Assembly: GCA_002698985.1 (NCBI GenBank) | Contig: PAAY01000061.1 | Span: forward strand, 1-64,000 | Reading direction: 5' to 3' | DNA length: 64,000 nt | From: Saprospirales bacterium | GTDB lineage: Bacteria > Bacteroidota > Bacteroidia > Chitinophagales > Saprospiraceae | In this document: piece by piece, positions 25,173-37,050 of the stretch | Position numbering within the stretch: the stretch's first letter is position 1 | How the letters are laid out: each line of letters opens with the position of its first letter | Program-made: the position numbers and the translations under genes | The notes under the pieces: model-generated | The model's input: the letters and a program-made list of their open reading frames with translations, nothing else | Databases searched by the model: none | What the model was told of the DNA's origin: nothing

Positions 25173-26126
25173 ATGTTTCTAAACATCGCCCGTTCCGGCC
25201 AAAACCAGTGGTGGGCCTATCTGATTACCTTGTTGCTCGTCATCGCTGCGGTGGTGCTGGCGCAGGTGCCACTGGCCCTCATCTTCCTTGCAAAAGCCAA
25301 CAGTGCAGGCCTGGACCCCTATGAATCGCAGGAGATGCTGCAAAACATGGATTTTACAGCCATCGGCATCAGCCAGAACATGGCCATTGTGCTGATGCTT
25401 CTCCCATTTGCGGTTGGATTGCTGGTGTTGTGGTTCAGCGTCAAGTTCATTCACAGGCGCAACCCCAAAACGATGATCAACCCTTCAGGGAGGATCAACT
25501 GGAATAAGGTGTTCTTCGGTTTCTCGCTGTGGCTGCTGCTGACAGCCTGCCTCGAAGTCGTTTTCTATTTGCTTGACCCGGGCAGCTACAGCCTTCAGTT
25601 TCAGCCTGGGCCTTTCATAGTGCTGCTGGTCATTTCTCTGCTGCTCTTTCCTTTGCAGACTTCTTTCGAGGAAATCCTTTTCCGTGGGTACCTCATGCAG
25701 GGCCTCGGCCTGTTGACCCGGCGCCCCTGGGTGCCGCTGCTGCTCACATCTGTGGGCTTTGGGCTGATGCACTACATGAATCCGGAAGTGCAGGAATTTG
25801 GAGCTGGCTGGGCCATGTCGTACTACATTGGAGTAGGCTTATTCCTCGGTTTCATTACACTGCTGGACGATGGATTGGAACTGGCACTGGGCGTTCATGC
25901 CGCAACCAATATCTACAGTGCCCTCTTTGTGACTTTTGATTCATCAGCGGTCCAAACTCCGGCTATCTTCAAGGCAGCGGAGGTGCACATAGAATGGACG
26001 CTGGCAGGACTGATCGCAGCAGCCGTCGTTTTTGTATTTCTTTCTTCGAAAAAATACGGATGGAATGACTGGAGCCGCTGGCTCAGGAGTCCTGAAAGTG
26101 AAAATGACGATTTCCTGAATGCTTAA
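25173..26126 (+). CDS. CPBP family intramembrane glutamic endopeptidase
   Basis: A 317-residue polytopic membrane protein of the CPBP (CAAX protease and bacteriocin-processing/immunity) family. The three catalytic motifs are present: FEEILFRGYL (EExxxR), FGLMHYM (FxxxH) and HAATNIY (HxxxN). About seven to eight membrane segments. Substrate unknown; such proteases process membrane or secreted peptides. The start is ATG 25173 (MFLNIARSGQN), because the longer frame starts inside the terminator of the previous gene. Confidence 0.88.
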   Translation: MFLNIARSGQNQWWAYLITLLLVIAAVVLAQVPLALIFLAKANSAGLDPYESQEMLQNMDFTAIGISQNMAIVLMLLPFAVGLLVLWFSVKFIHRRNPKTMINPSGRINWNKVFFGFSLWLLLTACLEVVFYLLDPGSYSLQFQPGPFIVLLVISLLLFPLQTSFEEILFRGYLMQGLGLLTRRPWVPLLLTSVGFGLMHYMNPEVQEFGAGWAMSYYIGVGLFLGFITLLDDGLELALGVHAATNIYSALFVTFDSSAVQTPAIFKAAEVHIEWTLAGLIAAAVVFVFLSSKKYGWNDWSRWLRSPESENDDFLNA

Positions 26127-26347
26127 CTGACTGGTCAGGTGATAACAGTTGTTTTGCTTGCTAAGCAAATCGGGTCTGTTTATTAAGGTGTACCAAGCCT
26201 TGAATGAAAATGATTTTCTATCGGCTCTAAAGATATTCCCAAAAAAAATCATGCTTCTTTGCAGTGTATAAGCAACATTTAACGGGGTATCATGCGTTCT
26301 GGAGGTACCTGCACAATCATTTTAGTACAACACAACCCGATTCTACC

Positions 26348-27406
26348 ATGCGTATTCCAAATTCATTTTTCCTTCTGGCAATTTTGATTACTGCTTTCAG
26401 CTTTGGCTGCAAAGACGACGATCAACAGTTTGCCGATTGCTTCAATGAGCCCAAAAAGCCGAAGCTTAACCTCACACTCATTGAAGGCCCCACGGTATCC
26501 CTTCCGTCAAAAGTATCCGTGTTCTTTAGGGTGCGTGACGACAACGGCAACCCGGTCGGATACCTCACGGAAGACAATTTCGTCATTTACGAAAAAGGCC
26601 TCAACGATCCCTGTCCAAGAATCATCTCTGAGTTTGAAGCCAAGCGCAAGATTTCCGGCAGGGAGCAGGTGTTCAACCACACCACCATGCTGCTGCTGGA
26701 CCTTAGTGGCTCGGTCTTGCAACAATCACTAGCCAACTTGCAAAACGCCGCCATTGCTTTTATCGATGAAACGATGCCGGACACCATTGACAACTCCATC
26801 AAGATGGGCATCTGGTGGTTCGACGGGGAAGATATCCTGCACGAGCTAGAAGCACCTACTTCTGATATTTGGGAACTGAAAGCCGCCGTGAATTCCATCA
26901 CACCCAACATTTCAAATGATAATTCCACTGACCTGTACGGTGCGGTCATAAAAGGAGCTGCCATTGCAGAACAGATCCTTGCAGATTACCAAAACCAGGA
27001 TGTTTCCTCGGCGGTTTCTGTCGTGCTGTTTACCGACGGAGAAGACCGGGCAAACAGGTACCTGAAACAAGACGCCTACAACGCTGTGGCAGCCACTCCA
27101 GCCGATATCAGCTGGTTCACATTGGGCGTTGGCAATGAGATCAACATTCCTGATTTGCAGACCATCGGCCGCAACGGCTTTTTCCAGGCGGCCAGCATTT
27201 CGCAGCTGACGGCTGTATTCAAACAGCTTGCACTGGTGGTGAACAACGAAGCAAACAGCTTTTACCTCTTCGAGTATTGCAGCCCGATCAGGAATGGAGC
27301 CAACAATGAGCTGGTCATCGAAGCTTTCGATATTCAGGGCAATGAGTCCGGCTTTCTGAAAACCACTTTCGATGCAACCGGCTTTACCAGTGGTTGTCAG
27401 TTGTAA
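26348..27406 (+). CDS. VWA-domain lipoprotein
   Basis: A 352-residue outer-envelope lipoprotein. The signal peptide ends with the lipobox SFGC (FFLLAILITAFSFGC). A beta-sandwich-like region is followed by a von Willebrand factor A domain with an intact MIDAS start (LLLLDLSGS) and a later DLYGAVIKG and FTDGEDRAN. VWA domains bind proteins through a divalent metal, so a surface adhesion or assembly role is likely. ATG 26348 is set by the signal peptide. It stands alone and ends with a strong terminator. Confidence 0.87.
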   Translation: MRIPNSFFLLAILITAFSFGCKDDDQQFADCFNEPKKPKLNLTLIEGPTVSLPSKVSVFFRVRDDNGNPVGYLTEDNFVIYEKGLNDPCPRIISEFEAKRKISGREQVFNHTTMLLLDLSGSVLQQSLANLQNAAIAFIDETMPDTIDNSIKMGIWWFDGEDILHELEAPTSDIWELKAAVNSITPNISNDNSTDLYGAVIKGAAIAEQILADYQNQDVSSAVSVVLFTDGEDRANRYLKQDAYNAVAATPADISWFTLGVGNEINIPDLQTIGRNGFFQAASISQLTAVFKQLALVVNNEANSFYLFEYCSPIRNGANNELVIEAFDIQGNESGFLKTTFDATGFTSGCQL

Positions 27407-27452
27407 GAGCAAATTGGTCGAAATCAGCGATAGAATCCTAAATATTTGACTG

Positions 27453-27487
27453 GAAAAGATGTCATTTGCAGTAAGTGACATCTTTTC
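27453..27487 (+). terminator. Rho-independent terminator of the VWA lipoprotein gene
   Basis: A 12-bp perfect stem, GAAAAGATGTCA (27453-27464) and TGACATCTTTTC (27476-27487), with an 11-nt loop, followed by TGATTTTT. Confidence 0.88.
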
Positions 27488-27527
27488 TGATTTTTAGCAA
27501 ACCAGTATTCAATCACTATCTTTCACT

Positions 27528-29405
27528 ATGCGCACTTTATTTTCACTTCTCTTTGTTTTCTTTCTTTCCAGCAATTTCCTTTTCAGTCAAACCTGCCGTT
27601 GGCAGCAGCGTGTTCAATACCAGATGGATATTGACATGGACGTGGCAAAGCACCAGTTTGACGGAAAGCAGACGCTGAAGTATTTCAACAACTCGCCAGA
27701 TACGCTTTACAAAGTCTATTACCACCTTTATTTCAATGCCTTCCAGCCGGGCAGTATGATGGATTGGCAGAACCGAAATCCCCTGACGGCTGATTCGAGG
27801 GTGCGGGAACGGATTTCCAATCTAAAACCGGAAGAAACCGGATGGCACCAGGTAAAATCACTCACCTGCAACGGAAAGCCCGCAAAATTCGAAGTCAAGG
27901 AGACCATCCTCGAAGTTACCTTGCCGGAACCCATCCTGCCCAAATCAGTGGCAGAACTGAAAATGGACTTTCGTTCGCAGGTGCCTGTGCAAATCCGCCG
28001 TTCGGGCCGGGACAGTCGTGACGGGGTGGCCTATTCCATGTCGCAGTGGTACCCCAAAATGGCAGAGTACGACTACCAGGGCTGGCACCTGGACTTGTAC
28101 GTCGGCCGTGAGTTTTACGGCGTTTGGGGTGATTTTGAAGTGAACATCGCCATTGACCGGAGTTACCTGCTGGGAGCCAGCGGCGAGCTACAAAATGCCG
28201 CCGAGATCGGCTATGGTTATGAGCCGGAAGGCACCGCCGTACGCCAGCCACCGGGAGAAAAACTGACCTGGCGCTGGAAAGCGGTGAACGTCCATGACTT
28301 CAGTTGGTCAGCAGATCCCGATTACAAGCATGTGGTTGTGAGAAGGGAGAACGGACCAACCCTGCATTTCCTTTACCAGCCCAACGAGAACACCCAAGCC
28401 ACCTGGGAGGCCATGCCGGCGGCGATGGACCGGGCCTTTGATTACATTCAGAAAAATTTCGGTGAATATCCCTATCCAACCTATTCTTTCCTGGAAGCCG
28501 GTGACGGCGGGATGGAGTACCCTATGGCCACCTTCCTGCGGGCGGGTGCAGGTGTGGGCACTTTCGTTCACGAGCTGATGCACGCCTGGTACTACGGCAT
28601 GCTCGGCACCCACGAAGGCAAGTACCCCTGGATGGATGAGGGCTTCACCGAGTATGCCACTGCTGAGGTGCTCAATTGGCTGAAATCTGAGGGCCTCATC
28701 AATGGCAAACCGGATGAGAACCCACATATTTTCACCAACAACTCCTACATCTCATACCTGAAAAGAACGGAAGAGGAGCCTCTTTCAACCCACCACGACC
28801 ATTACCTGACCAGCCGCGGCGGTGGGGTTGGCGCTTATGTAAAAGGGCATGTCCTGCTCACCCAACTGAATTACATCATGGGTGATCCGGTGTTCAGAAA
28901 AGCCATGCTGAATTATTACCACACCTGGCGCTTCAAGCATCCCAATCCGGATGATTTCCTTCGGGTAATGGAGCGCACGGCGGGTATGGAGCTGGACTGG
29001 TTTCAGCAGTATTTTATCTTCAGCACCAAACAGATCGACTACGGAATCACCTCCGTTGAGAAAGCGAACAGAAAGGAAACGACCATCCGCTTCAACCGGC
29101 CAGGGCATTTCCCCATGCCGCTGGACGTGGTGGTCACATTCAAAAAAGGAAAGCAAAAAATGTACAACATCCCGCTGTACATGATGTGGGGCACCAAAAC
29201 TGCTGAGAACCCGGACATGCACTACGAAGTGGTGAAACCCTGGGGCTGGACGATTCCCGAATACGAACTGACCATCGATGCCCGCTTCAAAGACATTGTA
29301 AAGGTGGAAATAGACCCATCGCAAAGAATGGTGGATGTGAACCGTGACAACAATGTCTGGATGGCCAAAACAGCCCAGGCTGAGAATTCCGGTGAAAAGG
29401 AATAA
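27528..29405 (+). CDS. Secreted M1 family metallopeptidase
   Basis: A 625-residue exported zinc aminopeptidase-like enzyme. Signal peptide residues 1-21 (FFLSSNFLFSQ) are followed by an N-terminal beta-saddle domain and a thermolysin-like catalytic domain. The zinc site is H348-E349-x-x-H352 followed after 18 residues by E371, the exact M1 spacing. The exopeptidase GAMEN loop appears as GGMEY just upstream, a common variant. The C-terminal region forms strands (TIRFNRPGHFPMPLDV). It probably trims peptides in the periplasm or outside. The S9 peptidase gene follows 62 bp later, perhaps as one unit. Confidence 0.9.
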   Translation: MRTLFSLLFVFFLSSNFLFSQTCRWQQRVQYQMDIDMDVAKHQFDGKQTLKYFNNSPDTLYKVYYHLYFNAFQPGSMMDWQNRNPLTADSRVRERISNLKPEETGWHQVKSLTCNGKPAKFEVKETILEVTLPEPILPKSVAELKMDFRSQVPVQIRRSGRDSRDGVAYSMSQWYPKMAEYDYQGWHLDLYVGREFYGVWGDFEVNIAIDRSYLLGASGELQNAAEIGYGYEPEGTAVRQPPGEKLTWRWKAVNVHDFSWSADPDYKHVVVRRENGPTLHFLYQPNENTQATWEAMPAAMDRAFDYIQKNFGEYPYPTYSFLEAGDGGMEYPMATFLRAGAGVGTFVHELMHAWYYGMLGTHEGKYPWMDEGFTEYATAEVLNWLKSEGLINGKPDENPHIFTNNSYISYLKRTEEEPLSTHHDHYLTSRGGGVGAYVKGHVLLTQLNYIMGDPVFRKAMLNYYHTWRFKHPNPDDFLRVMERTAGMELDWFQQYFIFSTKQIDYGITSVEKANRKETTIRFNRPGHFPMPLDVVVTFKKGKQKMYNIPLYMMWGTKTAENPDMHYEVVKPWGWTIPEYELTIDARFKDIVKVEIDPSQRMVDVNRDNNVWMAKTAQAENSGEKE

Positions 29406-29467
29406 AATCGCCGTGCATTGAAATCCATTGCGCAGCGAAACAATAAATGCATCAAAACCAACTAACT

Positions 29468-31627
<2,160 letters not shown>

Positions 31628-31647
31628 ATCTTCGGAACCCAATGCCG

Positions 31648-31683
31648 AACAGCCCGGAAGTCTAATTTGATTTTCGGGCTGTT
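31648..31683 (+). terminator. Terminator after the S9 peptidase gene
   Basis: AACAGCCCG (31648-31656) pairs with CGGGCTGTT (31675-31683), a 9-bp stem around an 18-nt loop that can pair further, followed by TTAGTTTG. Confidence 0.75.
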
Positions 31684-31742
31684 TTAGTTTGTCTTTATCC
31701 GATCTAAATAAGCTGTCGGACAGTGCCTTTTATCATCTCCTT

Positions 31743-31773
31743 TTTGATTTCATTTAACGGGTCAATACATTTG
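31743..31773 (+). promoter_or_regulatory. Promoter of the sdhCAB operon
   Basis: TTTG (31743-31746), a 19-nt spacer and TACATTTG (31766-31773) give a complete match to the Bacteroidota promoter consensus. The sdhC ATG is 87 nt downstream. Confidence 0.7.
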
Positions 31774-31860
31774 CGCCCCGACAGCGCTCACTAAATGTGG
31801 GGCTGCTTTCCGGAAAGTTCCGGAATGATTCTTCTACAATTACCAATCACACGCACGCTT

Positions 31861-32556
31861 ATGGGCTGGTTCGGAAGATTCCTTACATCCTCCCTCGGGA
31901 GGAAACTGATCATGAGCCTCACCGGGCTCTTTCTCATCGTTTTTCTAGTGGTGCACCTTGCAGGCAACCTGCAATTGCTTTACGACGACGGTGGCCAGGC
32001 ATTTAACCTGTATGCCAAATTCATGACCACCAATCCACTCATCAAAACAGTGTCCTATCTGCTGTATGCCTTCATCCTCATCCACGCCATTCAAGGTTGG
32101 ATGCTGTGGAGCAAAAACCGGGCAGCCAGGGGCAGTCAGCGCTATGCTGTACATGTGCTGCGTGGAGCTGAAGGCCAAAGCCCGAAGGTGGCTGCGCGCA
32201 TGGGCTGGTTGGGCACCATCATTTTCATTTTCCTGCTGGTGCACCTGTACCAGTTCTGGCTGCAGATGAAGATGGATGCGCTGCCTTACGTTGAGTACGA
32301 CGGGGTGTCCGTCAAGAACCTGTTCTATGTGGTGAAGGAGGCCTACACCGACCTCGGCTTCGTCATCTTCTATGTAGTGAGCATGTACGTGGTGGGTGTT
32401 CACCTGTGGCACGGTTTCCAGTCTGCCTTCCAGACCCTGGGCCTGAACCACCAGAAATACACGCCGCTGATTCGCTTCGTAGGCAAGGCTTATAGCATTC
32501 TGGTGGCGGTAGGATTCGCTCTCATTCCCATCATCTTTTATCTGAGATATGCCTGA
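31861..32556 (+). CDS. sdhC: Succinate dehydrogenase cytochrome b558 subunit
   Basis: A 231-residue di-heme membrane anchor with five hydrophobic helices, of the single-subunit b558 type found with SdhAB in Bacteroidota. His residues suited to heme ligation sit within helices (FLVVHLAGN, YAFILIHAIQGW, FLLVHLYQF, VVGVHLWHGFQ). It passes electrons from the iron-sulfur subunit to menaquinone. ATG 31861 begins MGWFGRFLTSSLGRKLIMS, the expected N-terminus; an upstream in-frame ATG at 31795 is less likely. First gene of sdhCAB, 46 bp before sdhA. Confidence 0.93.
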   Translation: MGWFGRFLTSSLGRKLIMSLTGLFLIVFLVVHLAGNLQLLYDDGGQAFNLYAKFMTTNPLIKTVSYLLYAFILIHAIQGWMLWSKNRAARGSQRYAVHVLRGAEGQSPKVAARMGWLGTIIFIFLLVHLYQFWLQMKMDALPYVEYDGVSVKNLFYVVKEAYTDLGFVIFYVVSMYVVGVHLWHGFQSAFQTLGLNHQKYTPLIRFVGKAYSILVAVGFALIPIIFYLRYA

Positions 32557-32602
32557 GTCAATGGTTCTTTCAATCATCTGTTGACCACAAACCAATAACG
32601 TT

Positions 32603-34603
32603 ATGCAACTCGAAGGCAAAATACCTCCAGGCCAGTTGGCCGAAAAATGGACCCAATACAAAAGCACCATGCCACTGGTGAGCCCTGACAACAAGCGCAG
32701 GCTCGAGATCATTGTTGTGGGCACCGGACTGGCCGGCGCATCGGCTGCGGCTTCACTGGGTGAACTGGGCTACAACGTCAAAGTATTCACTTTTCACGAC
32801 AGCCCCCGCCGGGCGCACTCCATCGCTGCGCAAGGTGGTATCAACGCCGCCAAAAACTACCGCAACGACGGCGACAGCGTTTTCCGCCTGTTTTACGACA
32901 CCATCAAAGGTGGTGACTACCGCAGCCGTGAGGCCAATGTGCACCGACTGGCTGAGGTCAGCGCCAACATCATCGACCAGTGTGTGGCCCAGGGCGTACC
33001 CTTTGCCCGTGAGTACGGTGGCTACCTCGACAACCGCTCTTTCGGCGGTGTGCAGGTGCAGCGCACTTTTTATGCACGCGGTCAGACCGGTCAGCAGCTC
33101 CTCATTGGAGCCTACCAGGCCATGAGCCGCCAGGTGTCGCTTGGCAATGTGACCCTCTACAACCGCCACGAAATGCTGGATGTGGTCCTGATCGACGGCA
33201 AAGCCCGTGGGATCATTGCCCGCAACCTCGTTACCGGTGAAATCGAGCGCCATTCGGCCCATTGTGTCATCCTGGCAACGGGTGGTTATGGCAACGTTTT
33301 CTACCTGTCAACCAACGCCATGAACTGCAACGTAACCGCAGCCTGGCGTGCCGTGAAAAGAGGTGCCTTCATGGCCAACCCCTGTTTTACCCAAATTCAC
33401 CCGACTTGCATTCCGCAATACGGCGAGTACCAGTCAAAACTGACGCTGATGTCAGAGAGTTTGCGGAACGACGGCCGGGTGTGGGTGCCGAAAAAACTGG
33501 AAGACGCAAAGGCCATTCGTGAAGGCCGCAAAACCGCCAACGACATTCCCGAAGAAGATCGTGACTACTACCTTGAGCGCCGTTATCCTGCCTTCGGTAA
33601 CCTGGTGCCACGTGACGTAGCCTCCCGTGCTGCAAAGGTTGAATGTGATGCCGGCAAGGGTATCGTGCCCACCGGCCTTGGTGTTTACCTCGACTTTGCT
33701 TCGGCAATTCAGCGCTACGGAAAATCCAAAGCCCACTCGATGGGCCTCGAGAATCCCGATGCTGCCATCATCACCAAACTGGGTGAGGAAGTTGTCGAAG
33801 AAAAGTATGGCAACCTCTTCGAGATGTACGAGAAGATCACCGGAGAGAACCCTTACAAGACCCCAATGAAGATCTACCCTGCGGTGCACTACACCATGGG
33901 TGGCCTTTGGGTGGATTACAACCTGGAAACCAACGTACCCGGACTCTTTGCACTTGGCGAATGTAACTTCAGCGACCACGGGGCCAACCGCCTCGGCGCT
34001 TCTGCCCTCATGCAGGGTCTGGCCGATGGCTACTTCGTCATTCCTTACACAGTCGGTACTTTCCTCAGCAAAGAGATCAGAACGCCCAGGTTCTCAACCG
34101 ATTCACCGGAGTTTGAGGAAGCCGAAAAGGCAGTCACCGAAAGGCTGACCCGGTTGCTGGAAAACAATGGCTCCCAGTCTGTGGAAAGCTTCCACCGTCG
34201 CCTCGGCAAGATCATGTGGGACTATTGCGGAATGTCAAGAAATGCCGAAGGCCTGAAAAAGGCCATGGGGCTCATCCGCGAGTTGCGTGAAGAGTACCAC
34301 AAAGAGGTTTTCGTGCCTGGCTCGATGAATGAGTACAACCCGGAATTGGAAAAAGCCCATCGTGTAGCTGACTTCATGGAGCTCGGCGAGTTGATGTGCC
34401 TCGATGCCCTCAACCGCAATGAAAGCTGTGGCGGTCACTTCCGTGAGGAGTACCAAACCGAGGAAGGTGAAGCATTGCGCGACGATAAAAACTATGCTTA
34501 TGTGGCAGCCTGGGAATGGACGGACACCAGCAAAGACCCCCAGCTCCACAAAGAGCCGCTGAAGTTTGAAGCCGTAGAGTTGAAAACCCGTAGTTACAAA
34601 TAA
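32603..34603 (+). CDS. sdhA: Succinate dehydrogenase/fumarate reductase flavoprotein subunit
   Basis: A 666-residue catalytic subunit that oxidises succinate to fumarate. The FAD dinucleotide motif [19 protein letters not shown] lies near residues 37-55. The His in [15 protein letters not shown] is where FAD is covalently bound in this family. Active-site [10 protein letters not shown] and the C-terminal FAD-binding [20 protein letters not shown] are intact. Length is as expected for the Bacteroidota b558-type enzyme. It sits in the cytoplasmic-side complex with SdhB and SdhC; the order C-A-B and small gaps indicate one transcript. Confidence 0.96.
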   Translation: MQLEGKIPPGQLAEKWTQYKSTMPLVSPDNKRRLEIIVVGTGLAGASAAASLGELGYNVKVFTFHDSPRRAHSIAAQGGINAAKNYRNDGDSVFRLFYDTIKGGDYRSREANVHRLAEVSANIIDQCVAQGVPFAREYGGYLDNRSFGGVQVQRTFYARGQTGQQLLIGAYQAMSRQVSLGNVTLYNRHEMLDVVLIDGKARGIIARNLVTGEIERHSAHCVILATGGYGNVFYLSTNAMNCNVTAAWRAVKRGAFMANPCFTQIHPTCIPQYGEYQSKLTLMSESLRNDGRVWVPKKLEDAKAIREGRKTANDIPEEDRDYYLERRYPAFGNLVPRDVASRAAKVECDAGKGIVPTGLGVYLDFASAIQRYGKSKAHSMGLENPDAAIITKLGEEVVEEKYGNLFEMYEKITGENPYKTPMKIYPAVHYTMGGLWVDYNLETNVPGLFALGECNFSDHGANRLGASALMQGLADGYFVIPYTVGTFLSKEIRTPRFSTDSPEFEEAEKAVTERLTRLLENNGSQSVESFHRRLGKIMWDYCGMSRNAEGLKKAMGLIRELREEYHKEVFVPGSMNEYNPELEKAHRVADFMELGELMCLDALNRNESCGGHFREEYQTEEGEALRDDKNYAYVAAWEWTDTSKDPQLHKEPLKFEAVELKTRSYK

Positions 34604-34650
34604 TCTGACAGGCGGTGGCCCGTCCACTTCCTCCATCAATATCTCAGATC

Positions 34651-35397
34651 ATGAAACTCACACTGAAAGTCTGGAGACAAAAAAATGCTAACGACAAGGG
34701 CCGTTTTGAAACCTACCAGGTGGAGGCCAATGAGCACATGAGCTTTCTGGAAATGCTCGACGTGCTGAACGAGCAGCTCGTTAGCGAAAAAAAGGAACCT
34801 GTAGCTTTTGAGCACGACTGCCGCGAAGGTATTTGCGGTGCGTGCAGCATGGTCATCAACGGCCAGCCACATGGTCCGCAAAAAACAACGACCACCTGTC
34901 AGTTGCACATGCGCCATTTCAAGGATGGCGATACCATTCACATCGAGCCTTTCCGTGCCAAAGGTTTTCCCGTTATCAAAGACCTGGTGGTTGACCGCTC
35001 GGCCTTTGACCGCATCATTCAGGCGGGTGGGTTCATCTCTGTCAGCACCGGCCAGCCCGTTGACGGCAATGCCCTGTTGATCCCGAAGGATGTTGCCGCC
35101 AAAGCCTTTGATGCAGCGGCCTGCATCGGTTGTGGAGCCTGTGTGGCTGCCTGCCCCAATGCATCGGCCATGCTCTTCGTCAGTGCCAAGGTTTCTCACC
35201 TCGCCCTGCTGCCGCAGGGCAAAGTGGAAGCTGCCCGCCGTGTGCAGAACATGGTTCGCCAAATGGATGAGGAGGGCTTCGGCAACTGCTCCAATGTGAC
35301 TGCCTGCGAAGCGGAATGCCCCAAAGGCATCTCCGTTGAAAACATTGCCCGCATGAACAGGGAGTACTTCAGTGCTTCCTTTGCAAGTGAAGAGTAA
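34651..35397 (+). CDS. sdhB: Succinate dehydrogenase iron-sulfur subunit
   Basis: A 248-residue electron-transfer subunit. The N-terminal 2Fe-2S domain has [11 protein letters not shown] and the later Cys in TTTCQLHMR. The C-terminal ferredoxin-like domain has [15 protein letters not shown] and [15 protein letters not shown] for the 4Fe-4S and 3Fe-4S clusters. The start at 34651 ([10 protein letters not shown]) is 47 bp after sdhA; an upstream in-frame start at 34615 would add 12 residues with no match to the family. A 13-bp terminator stem follows the gene. Confidence 0.95.
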   Translation: MKLTLKVWRQKNANDKGRFETYQVEANEHMSFLEMLDVLNEQLVSEKKEPVAFEHDCREGICGACSMVINGQPHGPQKTTTTCQLHMRHFKDGDTIHIEPFRAKGFPVIKDLVVDRSAFDRIIQAGGFISVSTGQPVDGNALLIPKDVAAKAFDAAACIGCGACVAACPNASAMLFVSAKVSHLALLPQGKVEAARRVQNMVRQMDEEGFGNCSNVTACEAECPKGISVENIARMNREYFSASFASEE

Positions 35398-35449
35398 GGG
35401 TGTGATACTGATGCCGGGGCCTAAGGTACCCCGCATACCGCTTTCTAAA

Positions 35450-35483
35450 AGAAGAGCCGCTGTGACTTTGCAGCGGCTCTTCT
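35450..35483 (+). terminator. Terminator of sdhCAB
   Basis: A perfect 13-bp stem, AGAAGAGCCGCTG (35450-35462) and CAGCGGCTCTTCT (35471-35483), with an 8-nt loop. Only a weak T run (CGTTTG) follows. Confidence 0.8.
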
Positions 35484-35499
35484 CGTTTGTGGTGTGAAC

Positions 35500-35536
35500 A
35501 AAAAAAAAACAGGAGCCAACCGGAAGTCAGCTCCTG
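35500..35536 (-). terminator. Terminator of the TolC/adaptor pair
   Basis: On the minus strand, CAGGAGC pairs with GCTCCTG (35510-35536 as a 27-nt unit) followed by ten T. Two further 27-nt relatives of this hairpin are at 51732-51758 and 51766-51792. Confidence 0.85.
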
Positions 35537-35577
35537 CAAGTGTTTATCAATTTTCCGAAGGGGGGAAGTCGTTCAGA

Positions 35578-36987
35578 TTACTCCTCTTCTGCTTCTTCTC
35601 CCTCCTTTTTTTCATTGTCGCGTTTGATTTTATCGCCTTGTTTCAGCTTTTTGGAAACGGCGCTGTAAGGGCCGGTGACTACTTCCTGGCCTTCGGAAAC
35701 ACCGGAGACGATTTCGATGTACTCATCGTCCTGAATGCCGGTTTTCACTTCTACCATGTTCACGGTGTCACCTTCTTCCACAACGAATACCACCTCCACG
35801 AAATCATCGCCAAGCGGAGAGTCCGACTGGCTGACGGCCCTTGCCTTGCCGGCTTTCTCCAGTTCTTTGGGCTCTCGAGTGCTGACGGCCTGTATTGGCA
35901 CTGACACGATGTTCTCTTTTGTGTTGGTCAGGATTTTTGCGAAGGCTGACATGCCCGGGCGGAAGGGGTAGGGCTTGCCGGCTTTCACCAGATCGGCGTA
36001 GGATGACGGCTCGATGTCGATGGTGATCACAAAGTTGGTCACCTGTTCGGAAGTCAGGTTTACGCTGCCGGTGGCCGAGACGAGGTTGTTGGCACTGTGG
36101 GCAATTTCAACCACTTTCCCTTTGAATTTGCGGTCGAGGTAGGCGTCGATTTCGATTTGCACCTCTTGCCCCAGCTCGATGCGGGGTAGGTCGTTTTCGG
36201 GCACCTCCACCTGGATTTCCATGGCCGACAGGTCGGCAATGCGGAGGATCTCCGTACCGGCCATCATGGAAGTTCCTACCACTCGCTCGCCTTTTTCAAC
36301 GTTGAGCTTTGACACGATGCCGCTCATGCTGGCATAGATGGTGGTGCGTTTCAGGCTGGTGCTGATCTCTTTGAGGGTTGCCTCGGCGCTGCGCACCTGA
36401 AATTCGGCTGCCTTGATGCCCTCTTCGGCCGATTTGATGTTGGCCTCTGCAGCCCGGAGGTTGGCCTCCAGGGTGCGCACATTGGCGAGGGATGCTTCGT
36501 ACTCCTGTTCCGAAATGACGCCCTCTTTGTAGAGCTTCTCGTTGCGCCGGTGAATGTCACGGGCATTCATCAGCTGCGCTTCGATCTGCTCTTTCTGGGC
36601 TTTGGCAGATTGCAGCTGTGAGCGGGAGTTGGCCACGGCCGATTTGGCGCTGTTCACCCCGGCTGCAGCCCGCTCCACCTGGCTCTGGTAGGCTTCGGGA
36701 TCCACCCGGGCCAGCACCTGGCCTTTGGTCACGCTGTCGCCTTCGTTTACGAAGAGCTCGACGATCTGACCGGATACGTCAGAACTGATCTTGACTTCTG
36801 TTTTTGGGAAAACCTTTCCGCTGGCCTCAACGGACTCAACGATGGTGCGCAGGCTGGCTTTCTCTGTCTGAACGGAAATGCCCTTTTCGGTTTTGCGGTT
36901 TTTGATCGCTACCGCAACGATGAGCAGCAGCAGCACCGCACCGCCGATCCAGTACCATTTATTGTTTCGATTTTTCTTTTGTTCCAT
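35578..36987 (-). CDS. Efflux periplasmic adaptor (HlyD/MFP family)
   Basis: A 469-residue membrane-fusion protein. One N-terminal membrane anchor (residues 10-28, WYWIGGAVLLLLIVAVAIKN) is followed by a biotinyl-lipoyl half-motif, a long alpha-hairpin rich in Ala and Glu, the second lipoyl half and beta-barrel domains. It ends in an acidic tail (EKKEGEEAEEE). It would link an inner-membrane pump to TolC. ATG 36987 gives MEQKKNRNNKWYW; the upstream start at 37047 overlaps the tolC-like stop and is unlikely. The TolC-like gene lies 63 bp upstream; no pump gene is adjacent, since the next gene downstream is convergent sdhB. Confidence 0.88.
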   Translation of the reverse strand: MEQKKNRNNKWYWIGGAVLLLLIVAVAIKNRKTEKGISVQTEKASLRTIVESVEASGKVFPKTEVKISSDVSGQIVELFVNEGDSVTKGQVLARVDPEAYQSQVERAAAGVNSAKSAVANSRSQLQSAKAQKEQIEAQLMNARDIHRRNEKLYKEGVISEQEYEASLANVRTLEANLRAAEANIKSAEEGIKAAEFQVRSAEATLKEISTSLKRTTIYASMSGIVSKLNVEKGERVVGTSMMAGTEILRIADLSAMEIQVEVPENDLPRIELGQEVQIEIDAYLDRKFKGKVVEIAHSANNLVSATGSVNLTSEQVTNFVITIDIEPSSYADLVKAGKPYPFRPGMSAFAKILTNTKENIVSVPIQAVSTREPKELEKAGKARAVSQSDSPLGDDFVEVVFVVEEGDTVNMVEVKTGIQDDEYIEIVSGVSEGQEVVTGPYSAVSKKLKQGDKIKRDNEKKEGEEAEEE

Positions 36988-37050
36988 GATAGCATCTTGC
37001 AAATTGGTGAAAGTTATTGCTGTTGGCCGCTGGCGGCCGAAAACCATTTA